35,880 bases of DNA from Anaerocolumna sp. (GTDB lineage Bacteria; Bacillota; Clostridia; Lachnospirales; Lachnospiraceae), in the NCBI GenBank assembly GCA_029239455.1, contig JAQZAX010000005.1, positions 1 through 35,880 of the forward strand, in the 5' to 3' direction. How positions within the stretch are numbered: position 1 is the first letter of the stretch; the number at the start of each line of letters is the position of its first letter. Both the position numbers and the translations under genes were made by a program. Positions 26,658 through 35,880 of this stretch are shown here, in pieces. The notes below the pieces were generated by a model. The model saw only the letters and a list, made by a program, of their open reading frames with translations. It was not told the origin of the DNA and searched no databases.

Positions 26658-29192
26658 TTAATAATCGATACGTTCAAGCAGATTACAATCATAAATCCGC
26701 TCTATCTCCTGACAGGTTAATGGTTTGCTAAATAGGTATCCTTGAATATAATCACACTGATTTTCTTTTAACTGATGGTACTGTTCAATTCCTTCGATTC
26801 CTTCTGCAGTAATCTCAAGTTGAAGGCTGTGGGCAAGTCGGATAATGCTGTTCATTACGTTATTGCTATTATGTTTTAAGAATTTTTCACATAATGACTT
26901 ATCTAGTTTGATTTTATCAACTGGTATATAAGTGAGGTAATTTAATGAGGAATATCCGGTGCCAAAATCATCTAAAACAATTCGAACTCCAATCTTCTTT
27001 AATTTCGTTAAAAATTCTTTCGTTTCATTGGAATCTTCCAAGAGAATACTTTCCGTTATCTCAATTTCTATAAATTTTGGTTCAATGTTTGATTCTTCCA
27101 ATAATTGTACTAGATACTCAATATACCCTTTATCTCTTAGCTGTTTACTAGAAAAATTGATCGCTATTGATTTTAATTCATAACCTGTATTTCTCCATGT
27201 TTTTAACTGGTTAATTACTTCTTTTGTTACCCATCTGCCTATCTCTATAATAATTCCTGTTTCTTCTGCCACAGGTATAAATTGAAATGGAGTAACTGTT
27301 GAATCCTTTAATCGCAGTAACGCTTCAAACCCTACAATATTACCGGAATATACATCGACCTGGGGCTGATATACAAGAAAAAACCCGTCGGTTTTCATAG
27401 CAGACCGTAGTGCCAACTCTACCTGATTTTTGTTCTGTAATTCTTGCATCATGTGATTACTATAAAACATATGCTTATTCTTGCCCGTATGTTTTGCTTC
27501 ATACATGGCTGTATCCGCAAACATGATTAATTGGTTTATTTCATTGCTGTCGTTAGGATAACTCGTTACTCCGATACTAAATGAAACAAAATATTCTACT
27601 TGGTCTATAATAAGTTCCTTCTCAAACTGCTTCATAATTTTTTCAATGACAGCTTCAATTTCTTCCTGGTTAACCAGTTCAGGTATTAGAATTAAGAATT
27701 CATCTCCACCGAATCTGGAAACAAATGCATCCATACATCTATGTTCTAATAAGCGCTTAGCTACACCTTTTAATATTTTATCTCCAAACGAGTGTCCTAA
27801 GGTATCATTAGCAGATTTAAAATTGTCCAGGTCAAAGAATAAAACTGTTCCCGATCTGTTTGAACTTAATTCTCCCTGTAATCTATCCATAAAGCTCATT
27901 CTGTTAGGGAGTTTTGTTAAAAAGTCAAAATTAGCATATTCCTCAATTGTTTCATATTGCGCTCTTAGTTCTTCTTCCGAAGCAGTTAGTTCTTCAAAGG
28001 TCTGGGATAATTCTTCATGACTATCCTGTAATTCCTTTTCTATCTTTCTTTGTTTTATATTATCAATAACTAAAATTATAACAATGACAAATAGAAACAG
28101 GAAAAACACAATTGCCCATTGTACCAATTCTTTATTTTCCTCAAAGAAACTAATTTCTTTATTAATTATAATAGAGTCCTTAGGCAATCTATCCTCGTCA
28201 ATTTCAAACTTCTTTAATAATTGGTAATCAAATGTGTAAAAATTGGGACTTTCCTTTACCACAGCAATCTCTTGTATGGGTGTTCCCTGAAATACATCTG
28301 CTACCATATTCGCGGCAATTCTACCAGATTCATAATAAGAAACCATTTTACCGCCTAAGATACCAAGTCCTACGCCTCCAACCTCTGAGCGCAAAATTGG
28401 GACCTTTACATACTCATTTAAAATAGTAATTGCCTCCGGTATCGAAAGATTTATTCCATTCTTATCCGTATACATACTAAAATACAAAAGAATGGTATCT
28501 TGTTCAACTTTCGAAAGTACAGATCCTATTTCATCAAATGAGTAGTCGCCCACATTAATCGTATCAAAGATTAAATTATCAAAATCATTTTCATAAGAAT
28601 AAAATTGCTCTCTATTCCCAATTCCGGTTAAAGTGTTGTCTACAATTGCAACTACCTTTTTTGCATCCGGAATAATTGACATACCTAACTCGATGTTTTC
28701 TTTTAAGGACGTCTCTTCAACGATTCCCGTGATGTAATCATTTTCTGCAGCTCTAATGCCGCTTGCTATATTATTAATTCCTAAAAATACAATGGGGAGG
28801 TCATTAAATAACTCTTTTTGATGTTTTATGGCAAATTGTAAAGCACTGTCATCACCAACTATAAGGGCATCATATGTTAGTTGGTTTAACTTATATTTTA
28901 ACATTTCATAAAATATAGCCTCATTTTCCTTTGTATCGAACCTTTTCATATCCATGTATTCTGTATCAAAGGTAATGGAAAGCGGAGTAAAAACGGATTT
29001 GAGTCCTTCGATCTGTTCTGGTACACTTAAGAAGTTTGAGTCGTAGGAGCTAATAAATAATACCCTCTTATTATAATGAACTGACTCTTTTGCTAAAACT
29101 TCCATCGGAGTGATATTAAGAAATAACAGTAGTAACAGGCAGACCTTCAGTAAACTTAAAAACTGTATCATTTTAGCAAGATTAAGTTGCAT
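26658..29192 (-). CDS. Membrane GGDEF-EAL protein with extracytoplasmic ABC-type substrate-binding sensor domain
   Basis: N-terminal membrane segment, ABC_sub_bind-like region (RVLFISSYDSNF...GIVEETSLKENIELGMSIIPDAKKVVAIVDNT), second TM (WAIVFFLFLFVIVIILVI), coiled coil, GGDEF domain (SRFGGDEF) and EAL domain (GFEALLRL, DDFGTGYSSLNYL). ATG 29192 preceded by AAAGGGG. Confidence 0.92.
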   Translation of the reverse strand: MQLNLAKMIQFLSLLKVCLLLLLFLNITPMEVLAKESVHYNKRVLFISSYDSNFLSVPEQIEGLKSVFTPLSITFDTEYMDMKRFDTKENEAIFYEMLKYKLNQLTYDALIVGDDSALQFAIKHQKELFNDLPIVFLGINNIASGIRAAENDYITGIVEETSLKENIELGMSIIPDAKKVVAIVDNTLTGIGNREQFYSYENDFDNLIFDTINVGDYSFDEIGSVLSKVEQDTILLYFSMYTDKNGINLSIPEAITILNEYVKVPILRSEVGGVGLGILGGKMVSYYESGRIAANMVADVFQGTPIQEIAVVKESPNFYTFDYQLLKKFEIDEDRLPKDSIIINKEISFFEENKELVQWAIVFFLFLFVIVIILVIDNIKQRKIEKELQDSHEELSQTFEELTASEEELRAQYETIEEYANFDFLTKLPNRMSFMDRLQGELSSNRSGTVLFFDLDNFKSANDTLGHSFGDKILKGVAKRLLEHRCMDAFVSRFGGDEFLILIPELVNQEEIEAVIEKIMKQFEKELIIDQVEYFVSFSIGVTSYPNDSNEINQLIMFADTAMYEAKHTGKNKHMFYSNHMMQELQNKNQVELALRSAMKTDGFFLVYQPQVDVYSGNIVGFEALLRLKDSTVTPFQFIPVAEETGIIIEIGRWVTKEVINQLKTWRNTGYELKSIAINFSSKQLRDKGYIEYLVQLLEESNIEPKFIEIEITESILLEDSNETKEFLTKLKKIGVRIVLDDFGTGYSSLNYLTYIPVDKIKLDKSLCEKFLKHNSNNVMNSIIRLAHSLQLEITAEGIEGIEQYHQLKENQCDYIQGYLFSKPLTCQEIERIYDCNLLERIDY

Positions 29193-29310
29193 GTACATCC
29201 CCTTTCTTTCAAACACACTATATTACAGGCTATGTCATATTATAACAAAATTAGATAATATAGGCAATTATTTAAGAAAATATTAACATTTGGAATCCTT
29301 CTAAATGTTG

Positions 29311-32300
29311 TTAGTACTTAATCTGCTCGATATAACTTCCCTTTACATCTTTTTTAACCAATATCTGCTTGTCTATTCTTATCTTTAATTCATCTACATG
29401 AGAAATAATCCCTACTAAGCGATTTCCCGTCGTTAGACTTGCCAAAGTACCAATAGATTGTTCCAAAGCTTCTGAATCAAGAGTGCCAAATCCTTCATCC
29501 ACAAATAAAGTGTCTATTTCAATTCCGCCGGCAAAGCTCTGAATAATATCCGAAAAGCCCAGTGCTAAGGATAAAGCCGCCATAAAAGATTCTCCTCCGG
29601 ATAATGTTTTAACACTACGTATTTTTCCAGTCCAGGTATCAAAAACATTAAGTTCCAGACCTGTAAAGCTTTGAATATTTCCTTCTTCTTTTCGTTGCAG
29701 CTGATATCTTTTTCCAGACATTTCGAAAAATCTTTTATTAGCTTCTTTGATAATCTGTATAAAATAGGAAGCCTGTACATAGGTTTCAAACGTTATCTTC
29801 TGTTTTCCTTCCAATCTTCCACCTGCTGTTTTTGATAAAGCGCTATAATCCAGATATTGTTTACTCTTATTATACCTCTCCTTTTCAGTCAACTTAATCC
29901 TTGAACTTGCCTCTTTGTTTACTACGATTCTCGTTTGGACCTTTTTTAAGCGACTCTCTAACTGTGATTTCTCTTCTTTTATCTCTTTCATTCTGCTTCT
30001 GATAGATTCAAGATCAACCGTTTCTTTTCCATTTATTTTTTCATTTAATCTGTCTATCTGAACTTTTACTTCCTTTTTCCTTAGTTCGAATTTGCTGCAT
30101 TGTTCTTTTATTTCATCTATTTGCTCTTGATTTAATAAAGCCTGCTGATATGCTTCTTCTTTCTTAAATCCAAATTCATTCAACTTTTGCATATACTGTG
30201 TTAAAATAATGTCATAGTTATCCTTACTATTCACATATTGTTCCTTAAATTCTCTTAATAAGCTGGCTGTAGTTTCTAATGCTGTTTTGATTTCATGATA
30301 TGCTTTTTCTGCAGATACGAATTTTTGTTTTGATTCTTCTAGTTCAGCCTTTTTCTCATTTAAGATTTGAGTCGCTTTCTCAAATGAATCATATTCCAAA
30401 TCTTTGGATATCATATCAATTTCCTTTTGCAAAGATTCTAATCCAATCAACGAAAGGCTCTTTTCCTCCTTTAACTGTTCGATTTCTTTTTGTATTTCAT
30501 CTGCTGCTTCTGATATTTCGCTTTTTATCTTTTCACAGGCATCCTTTCTGTTACACTTAAGTTTAAGAATCAGTTCCTCATTCTTTCGTACTTTGATTTG
30601 CTCTGCTTTTTCAGCCTTTAAATGCAGCAATTTATCCTGCAAATCAGCTAAATCAATCAGATCCGATGATAAATTAGCATCTTCTGCCCTGGTCCCCAGT
30701 TCAAGAATGTCTGCCTTCATGATATCAACTTTGGTTTCCAGTTCAATTTTACTCTCTCTTGCCGTGATACTTGCTGCCTGCATTTCTTTACTAAGAATAT
30801 CCCTGACTTCTTTTAATTTAATTAGTTCAGCTTCCGTTGGCGCATCTTGTAACCACGATGTAATATTAGGATGTTCTAAAGAGCCACAGACTGGGCAGGG
30901 TTCTCCGTCCACTAAATTTGATGCCAAAATACCTGCCTGCTCCCGAAGAAACGCCTTTTGCTTAACTTCATAATCAGTATTACTAATCTCATATTGTTCT
31001 TCTTTTTCAATATATGCTAATTTGTTCTTCTGGGCATTTTCCTTAAGTTTAATTAATCTGGCATTATCAACTGACAAATTGTCGATTCTTATTTTCAGCC
31101 TATTTTCCTGCTCTAGATGATTCAAACAGTTAATTAACTGTATCGGACTATCTTCTAACCCCGAAAGCTCTTTTATTAGTTCTTGAAATTGTTGCTTTTT
31201 TCCCAGTAAATTCTTACTTAAGGCTGTAATCTTAGTATCAACTTTTGCAGTCTTATCTAATACTATACTATGGTGATTCTTTCTGTCTTTTAACTTGTCA
31301 TATTGAGGCAATCGTTCTTCTATATTCTTTATTTCAATGTAACATTTTTCCCTGGTTACTTCTTTGGAAGATTCAAATTCATAAGCATTCTTTGCTTCCT
31401 TTAATTTCACCTCTTGAATTTCTATCTCAGATTTTGCTTTTTCTATTTTAGCTTCTAACTGTAATAACGCAGTTTCTTCCCTTTTTTTCGCATCTTCTTT
31501 GGGTTTTATATAGGATAACGCTTTTTGTCCAAGAGTCCCTTTCTCTTCTAGCGTTCTCATTTCTGCTTTTTTGCCGTCCAACTCTTCCTTTACTAACCAA
31601 AGTCTGCTCTTTTCCTCGATATCATAATTGAGTGCTTTACCTGCTGTCTCTCTTTGAATTAACTTGTTATTTTCTTTCTCAAATTTCTCTAAATCAACTG
31701 AGATTTCTGACAGTATCTTTCTATCCTCTAGAATGATTTGCTCAAGGAGTTCTAACATTTCATTTACCTGATTAATATTTTTAAAAGATTTTAGTTCAGT
31801 TATTGATTGATAATACATTGAATTCTCATCTGTTTTAATTCCATCTAGATATTGCAATATGCTCTTTTCCAGATCATCACATTCATTTCTTAAGGCACTT
31901 TCAGATTCTCTTAACCTGATTGCAACTTTTTTATAGAATTCCGTGTTAAACACTTTTTGTAATATTTCATTTCTTTTATCGCTGTCAGCAAGTAATAATT
32001 CTAGGAATTCACCCTGAGCAAGCATTGCAATCTGTTTAAACTGATCATAACCAAGCCCTCCTAAGATACTTGCAATAATTGCCCTTACTTCATTTCGCCC
32101 ATCAATCTTAGTACCATCCGGCATAATAATGTAGGCACCTTTTTTTTGTTCGGCTTGTCCTTTTCTTTCACTTTTTCTAGTCTGATCCGGATAGCGATTT
32201 AATATATATTTCTGCCCTTTATGTAAAAATTCCAAAGTTACTTCTGTAAATACATCCAAAGTTGCAAAGTCACTTCTTACCCCATTACTATCTCGTGTCT

Positions 32301-32475
32301 GTCCACTGGTTTTTTCAAAAAGTGCATAGGAAATAGCATCAAAAATGGAGGTCTTACCCGCTCCTGTATCCCCCGAAATTAAAAATAGTCCTGAATTACC
32401 AAAACACTCAAAATCTATCGTAGTTGTTCCAGAATAGGGACCAAATGCACTTATTGTTAATTTTAATGGTTTCAT
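29311..32475 (-). CDS. sbcC: Exonuclease SbcC (Rad50-like SMC ATPase)
   Basis: Walker A GDTGAGKTSIFDAI, zinc hook GEPCPVCGSLEHP in long coiled coils, C-terminal LSGGESFMAALSLALG and VDEGFGTLD. Confidence 0.95.
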   Translation of the reverse strand: MKPLKLTISAFGPYSGTTTIDFECFGNSGLFLISGDTGAGKTSIFDAISYALFEKTSGQTRDSNGVRSDFATLDVFTEVTLEFLHKGQKYILNRYPDQTRKSERKGQAEQKKGAYIIMPDGTKIDGRNEVRAIIASILGGLGYDQFKQIAMLAQGEFLELLLADSDKRNEILQKVFNTEFYKKVAIRLRESESALRNECDDLEKSILQYLDGIKTDENSMYYQSITELKSFKNINQVNEMLELLEQIILEDRKILSEISVDLEKFEKENNKLIQRETAGKALNYDIEEKSRLWLVKEELDGKKAEMRTLEEKGTLGQKALSYIKPKEDAKKREETALLQLEAKIEKAKSEIEIQEVKLKEAKNAYEFESSKEVTREKCYIEIKNIEERLPQYDKLKDRKNHHSIVLDKTAKVDTKITALSKNLLGKKQQFQELIKELSGLEDSPIQLINCLNHLEQENRLKIRIDNLSVDNARLIKLKENAQKNKLAYIEKEEQYEISNTDYEVKQKAFLREQAGILASNLVDGEPCPVCGSLEHPNITSWLQDAPTEAELIKLKEVRDILSKEMQAASITARESKIELETKVDIMKADILELGTRAEDANLSSDLIDLADLQDKLLHLKAEKAEQIKVRKNEELILKLKCNRKDACEKIKSEISEAADEIQKEIEQLKEEKSLSLIGLESLQKEIDMISKDLEYDSFEKATQILNEKKAELEESKQKFVSAEKAYHEIKTALETTASLLREFKEQYVNSKDNYDIILTQYMQKLNEFGFKKEEAYQQALLNQEQIDEIKEQCSKFELRKKEVKVQIDRLNEKINGKETVDLESIRSRMKEIKEEKSQLESRLKKVQTRIVVNKEASSRIKLTEKERYNKSKQYLDYSALSKTAGGRLEGKQKITFETYVQASYFIQIIKEANKRFFEMSGKRYQLQRKEEGNIQSFTGLELNVFDTWTGKIRSVKTLSGGESFMAALSLALGFSDIIQSFAGGIEIDTLFVDEGFGTLDSEALEQSIGTLASLTTGNRLVGIISHVDELKIRIDKQILVKKDVKGSYIEQIKY

Positions 32476-32596
32476 ACTGTCTATCCCTCCAGTTTTTCAG
32501 TTAAAGATATAACCCATTGATCAATAATTATATGAAATTCCAAACAGTTTCAAAGAAATAATCTTCTTGTGGTATTTCTCTACTCTTTCACCAATC

Positions 32597-33751
32597 CTAG
32601 ACTGAATCATTCCTTATTTCATCTAATATATCCTGCATTATCTTCCATTGATTCTCTGATAGCTCTACATTATTCTGGTTGATAAAAAACTCCTGGAATA
32701 AATCCATAGGGCTTCTCGTTGTAACGTCTCCGGAAGCAGAAGTTCTAGAATTCTCATTTACTCGTGTTTTTGTATTGGAAGTTTCTAACAGCAAAACATT
32801 ACGATAAACCGTACGTAATTTTCCTATGGGATCAAAGATATCATCTTCATCCGTAATAATTGCATGAATATAATCTTCACAATTACCGCCCATATATTTT
32901 TCATTATGTAAAAGATTCTCTATGGTGTCTTTGATTACACGCATGTCTCTGATAGGATGGAGGGGTATCTGAGAAATTACTATACTATCTTTCTCTTTTA
33001 TCTCTAAGCAAGTGACTGATTTTTTGTGATTTACTTCTGAAAAAGAATATTTTAACGGCGTTCCACAATATCTAACCGTTTCTCTGCCTATGTTCTGAGG
33101 ACCGTGAATATGCCCTAATGCTACATAGTCAAAGTTTGCAAAAACAGATACATCAATATTATCGATTCCACCAATGGATATACTCTCTGAATCTGATTTC
33201 TCCGGTTCTATCCCTCCGTTGGTAACAAATTGGTGTGCAACCAGTATATTTCGTTGGTTATTGTCAACCTTGGCATGGTCAATTACTATTTTTGCTGCAC
33301 TTTCATAAGATGTAATTTCTAGTTCGCTGTAATAATTAGATACGAAAGAAGGTCTGATATAAGGCAAAAGATATATATTGATTGAACCGAAATCATCTTC
33401 AAGAGTTACTTTATCAAGATTCCCTTTAAAAGTACCGGCAATATAGATATTATTCTTGCCAAGTATTTCTTTCCCAAAATTTATACGTTCTGGTGAATCG
33501 TGATTACCACTAACCATAAATACTTTTATATTTCTCTTTTCTAACTGCGTAAGAAAATCATCAAATATATTTACTGCTCCTGCAGGCGGAATACTTCGGT
33601 CATAAATATCTCCGGCAATTAATATTCCATCCGGCCTTTCCTCTTCGGCTATCTTAATAATTTCGTTTAATATATGTAATTGATCTAAAGTAAAATCAAT
33701 TTCTTTAAATTTCTTACCAATATGCAAATCGGAAATATGTAAAAACTTCAT
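32597..33751 (-). CDS. sbcD: Exonuclease SbcD (Mre11-like nuclease)
   Basis: Metallophosphoesterase motifs FLHISDLHIGK, AGDIYDR, SGNHDSPER and ALGHIHGPQ; upstream of sbcC on the same strand. Confidence 0.95.
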   Translation of the reverse strand: MKFLHISDLHIGKKFKEIDFTLDQLHILNEIIKIAEEERPDGILIAGDIYDRSIPPAGAVNIFDDFLTQLEKRNIKVFMVSGNHDSPERINFGKEILGKNNIYIAGTFKGNLDKVTLEDDFGSINIYLLPYIRPSFVSNYYSELEITSYESAAKIVIDHAKVDNNQRNILVAHQFVTNGGIEPEKSDSESISIGGIDNIDVSVFANFDYVALGHIHGPQNIGRETVRYCGTPLKYSFSEVNHKKSVTCLEIKEKDSIVISQIPLHPIRDMRVIKDTIENLLHNEKYMGGNCEDYIHAIITDEDDIFDPIGKLRTVYRNVLLLETSNTKTRVNENSRTSASGDVTTRSPMDLFQEFFINQNNVELSENQWKIMQDILDEIRNDSV

Positions 33752-33990
33752 GAATTCTTCCCCCTCTTATCATTTCATAGATATAGTATATCATAAATAG
33801 ATTTGGGTTGAAAATTACTTCCTTTATCAACCAAAATTATTTAAACAATATTTCTATTATAATCTTAACAAGCGCAGTAATCACCTGAATTAATTTAGGA
33901 ATAATGTAATAAAGGTTGTACGAAAAATAACAAAAATAAGTCATGTTGTAACGAATATCAAGGAGGAATCAACGCTTAAATTAGCGATGT

Positions 33991-34749
33991 TTAATGAATC
34001 CCTGTGATATCCTTTATTACCTCACCTGCTATTATTAAGCCTGCAACAGAAGGCACGAAAGAAGTGCTACCCGGAATCTGTCTTCTATCCGTACATTTTC
34101 TTTCGGCTCCCGGTGGACAGATACAATTGTTTTTACAGCTAACAGACATATCTTCCAATGGTTTTCTAGGTAACTCTTTTGAATATACTACCTTTAACTT
34201 TTTAACGCCTCTTACTCGCAATTCTCGTCTCATTACTTTCGCAAGGGGGCAAACCGATGTCTTATATATGTCTGATACCTCAAATTTAGTTGAATCAAGT
34301 TTATTACCTGCGCCCATACAGCTGATAATTGGGACATTGTTACTATTCGCCCTTAATACAAGTTCAATCTTTCCTGTCACTGTGTCAATAGCATCAACTA
34401 TATAGGAATATTCTGAAAAATCAAACTGGTCAGCAACCTCAGGCGTATAAAATGTTTGATGTGTATTTACTACTGCCTTGGGGTTAATCTCAAGAATACG
34501 TTCTTTCATTACATCAACCTTGTACTTACCAATGGTCTTTCTGGTTGCAATAATTTGTCTATTAATATTTGTTAAGCAAACTTTATCATCATCAAATATA
34601 TCAAAGGTACCTACTCCGCTTCTTGCTAACGCTTCCACCGTAAATCCCCCAACTCCACCGATTCCAAATACAGCCACTCGTGACTGACTTAATTTATCCA
34701 TCGCTTCCTTGCCAAACAAAAGCTCGGTTCTTGAAAATTGATTTAACAT
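33991..34749 (-). CDS. tcdA: tRNA threonylcarbamoyladenosine dehydratase (TcdA/CsdL, E1-like)
   Basis: ThiF-like GIGGVGGFTVEALARSG, DDDKVCLTNINRQ, DAIDTVTGK and KCTDRRQIPGSTSFVPSVAGLI motifs. Confidence 0.92.
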   Translation of the reverse strand: MLNQFSRTELLFGKEAMDKLSQSRVAVFGIGGVGGFTVEALARSGVGTFDIFDDDKVCLTNINRQIIATRKTIGKYKVDVMKERILEINPKAVVNTHQTFYTPEVADQFDFSEYSYIVDAIDTVTGKIELVLRANSNNVPIISCMGAGNKLDSTKFEVSDIYKTSVCPLAKVMRRELRVRGVKKLKVVYSKELPRKPLEDMSVSCKNNCICPPGAERKCTDRRQIPGSTSFVPSVAGLIIAGEVIKDITGIH

Positions 34750-34973
34750 AATTCTCTCCTATAATTTAAATTCTTAATACAATTCATTTATTCCTATATA
34801 TCCTATTAAATAAGTCTGAAATATTATAGTAGCATTTTATTTTTTCACTGTCAAATCTATTTATTCTCATTATTTAATTCACTTATTTATTATCTTAAAT
34901 TTATTCAGTAACATACTTTTAACTTGTTTCGTCACCATGTTTCAGTTCATATTTACCACATATTACCAGACAT

Positions 34974-35561
34974 TTATTTGTTAATATTAGCAAAAAAAGA
35001 ACATACTGCCTTCTCTCTTACTTCATTGTAATTTCTGAATATGTTTCTAGCTTCCTCCATATTATGATAAACTTTCCAGTACCCGTTCAAAATATAGTTT
35101 TCACCTTTATTTGCAATAAATCCTTCAACATCATATAAAGGGTATCCCAAAAATATACCGATTTCATGAGGAAAATCAATCGCTTTAAGATTTGATTTAT
35201 GGTATCTTAATATTAATTGCTCAAGTTTTTTCTCCAGAGTCACATCGTTTGCGTTATACCCATTATTGATGAGCAAAGGATAATTTCTATTTTGAGCCAA
35301 CACATTTTCTAATAGTGAAGGTGCATAAATTAAAACAAAGTAAGCAGTCGAGGATTCATACAACACTTTGTAAAGACATTGAAACTTATTCAATTCAACT
35401 TCTAACAGTGCAAAAAAATTAGTTTTTTCGATTATCTGTTTTTTATAAAATGTTATTAAACTGGAGGGTTTTAATTTCACCAAAGTTGTCATCCCACTAT
35501 TTGCCAAAGTAAATAATATATAAGATTCTAAAGAATTTAAAGCCGGACTATATCTTCTCAT
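34974..35561 (-). CDS. DUF3793-like protein
   Basis: 195-aa ORF with C-terminal HEIGIFLGYPLYDVEGFIANKGENYILNGYWKVY, resembling DUF3793. Confidence 0.75.
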   Translation of the reverse strand: MRRYSPALNSLESYILFTLANSGMTTLVKLKPSSLITFYKKQIIEKTNFFALLEVELNKFQCLYKVLYESSTAYFVLIYAPSLLENVLAQNRNYPLLINNGYNANDVTLEKKLEQLILRYHKSNLKAIDFPHEIGIFLGYPLYDVEGFIANKGENYILNGYWKVYHNMEEARNIFRNYNEVREKAVCSFFANINK

Positions 35562-35728
35562 ATTAACCTCTTATCTCATCCGTTCATTCCTATTTGTTCT
35601 CTTATATAGTATCCGATAAATTTCAAATCTTACTCTAACTTCTATTCCTCCATCTATTAATAATTTGAGCCTGCAGCAACCCATATAATAGTTTTATAGG
35701 ATAAACATGTATCACCCGTATCTAGTAC

Positions 35729-35880
35729 ATCGTTTTCAAATTAACTAGACCGATTACTTGTCTAAACCTCCAGAGGTAACATCCAAAAAGCCTCGGCGTA
35801 GCACCACTACGCCTGTGTTTTTTGGATGTTACCTCTGTACGTTTATCCTGCGTACTCAGTCTAGTTATTTGCAAAACGAT
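35729..35880. repeat. 152-bp nested inverted repeat (MITE-like or large structured element) at the right edge
   Basis: Outer arms ATCGTTTTCAAATTAACTAGAC (35729-35750) / GTCTAGTTATTTGCAAAACGAT (35859-35880); inner arms AGAGGTAACATCCAAAAA (35772-35789) / TTTTTGGATGTTACCTCT (35819-35836); apical GGCGTAG-CACCA-CTACGCC (35795-35813). Confidence 0.8.

Noticed and set aside
27646-28020. 124-aa ORF antisense to the GGDEF-EAL gene
   Set aside because: Shadow ORF of the GGDEF region with no recognisable domain.
30404-30973. 189-aa ORF antisense to sbcC
   Set aside because: Lies fully antisense to a well-conserved gene, has Ser/Leu-rich shadow composition and no family resemblance.
32476-32596. Hidden gene or sbcD frameshift in the sbcD-sbcC gap
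   Set aside because: The 121-bp gap has no convincing ORF or RBS. SbcD is already full length; likely just untranslated DNA.
35729-35880. Integron attC site
   Set aside because: The inverted-repeat geometry is suggestive, but the arms do not show clean RYYYAAC/GTTRRRY core sites and no integrase is in the window.

Overview
This 35.9 kb window is AT-rich, core-like Firmicutes chromosome. Gene content suggests a Lachnospiraceae or Clostridium-like anaerobe, but I cannot confirm the taxon. Identified loci: (1) a probable MazF start codon region running off the left edge, then alr, nnr (NAXE-NAXD fusion), acpS, a coiled-coil protein and rex; (2) an ABC-F ATPase; (3) a GntR/FadR regulator, isocitrate dehydrogenase and a Re-citrate-synthase-like enzyme; (4) a divergent carbamate kinase; (5) an H-NOX chemoreceptor; (6) asnB; (7) a gpsA-like dehydrogenase and a DUF2156 protein; (8) a glutathione peroxidase with an OhrR-type MarR regulator, then a cupin; (9) a metNIQ-like importer; (10) pyruvate:ferredoxin oxidoreductase; (11) a small DUF3787-like protein; (12) a GGDEF-EAL protein with a periplasmic ABC-type sensor domain; (13) sbcC/sbcD, tcdA and a DUF3793-like protein. 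I saw no rRNA, tRNA, CRISPR array, prophage or transposase. The signals most worth following up are non-coding: a compact GC-rich multi-hairpin element (about 16800-16900), a 152-bp nested inverted repeat ending exactly at the right edge (35729-35880), tandem repeats abutting two promoters, and a palindrome over the -10 of the Re-citrate synthase promoter. The strongest protein-level finding is an H-NOX chemoreceptor whose O2-type distal pocket residues match T. tengcongensis H-NOX in exact register. No clearly new multi-gene system is evident.
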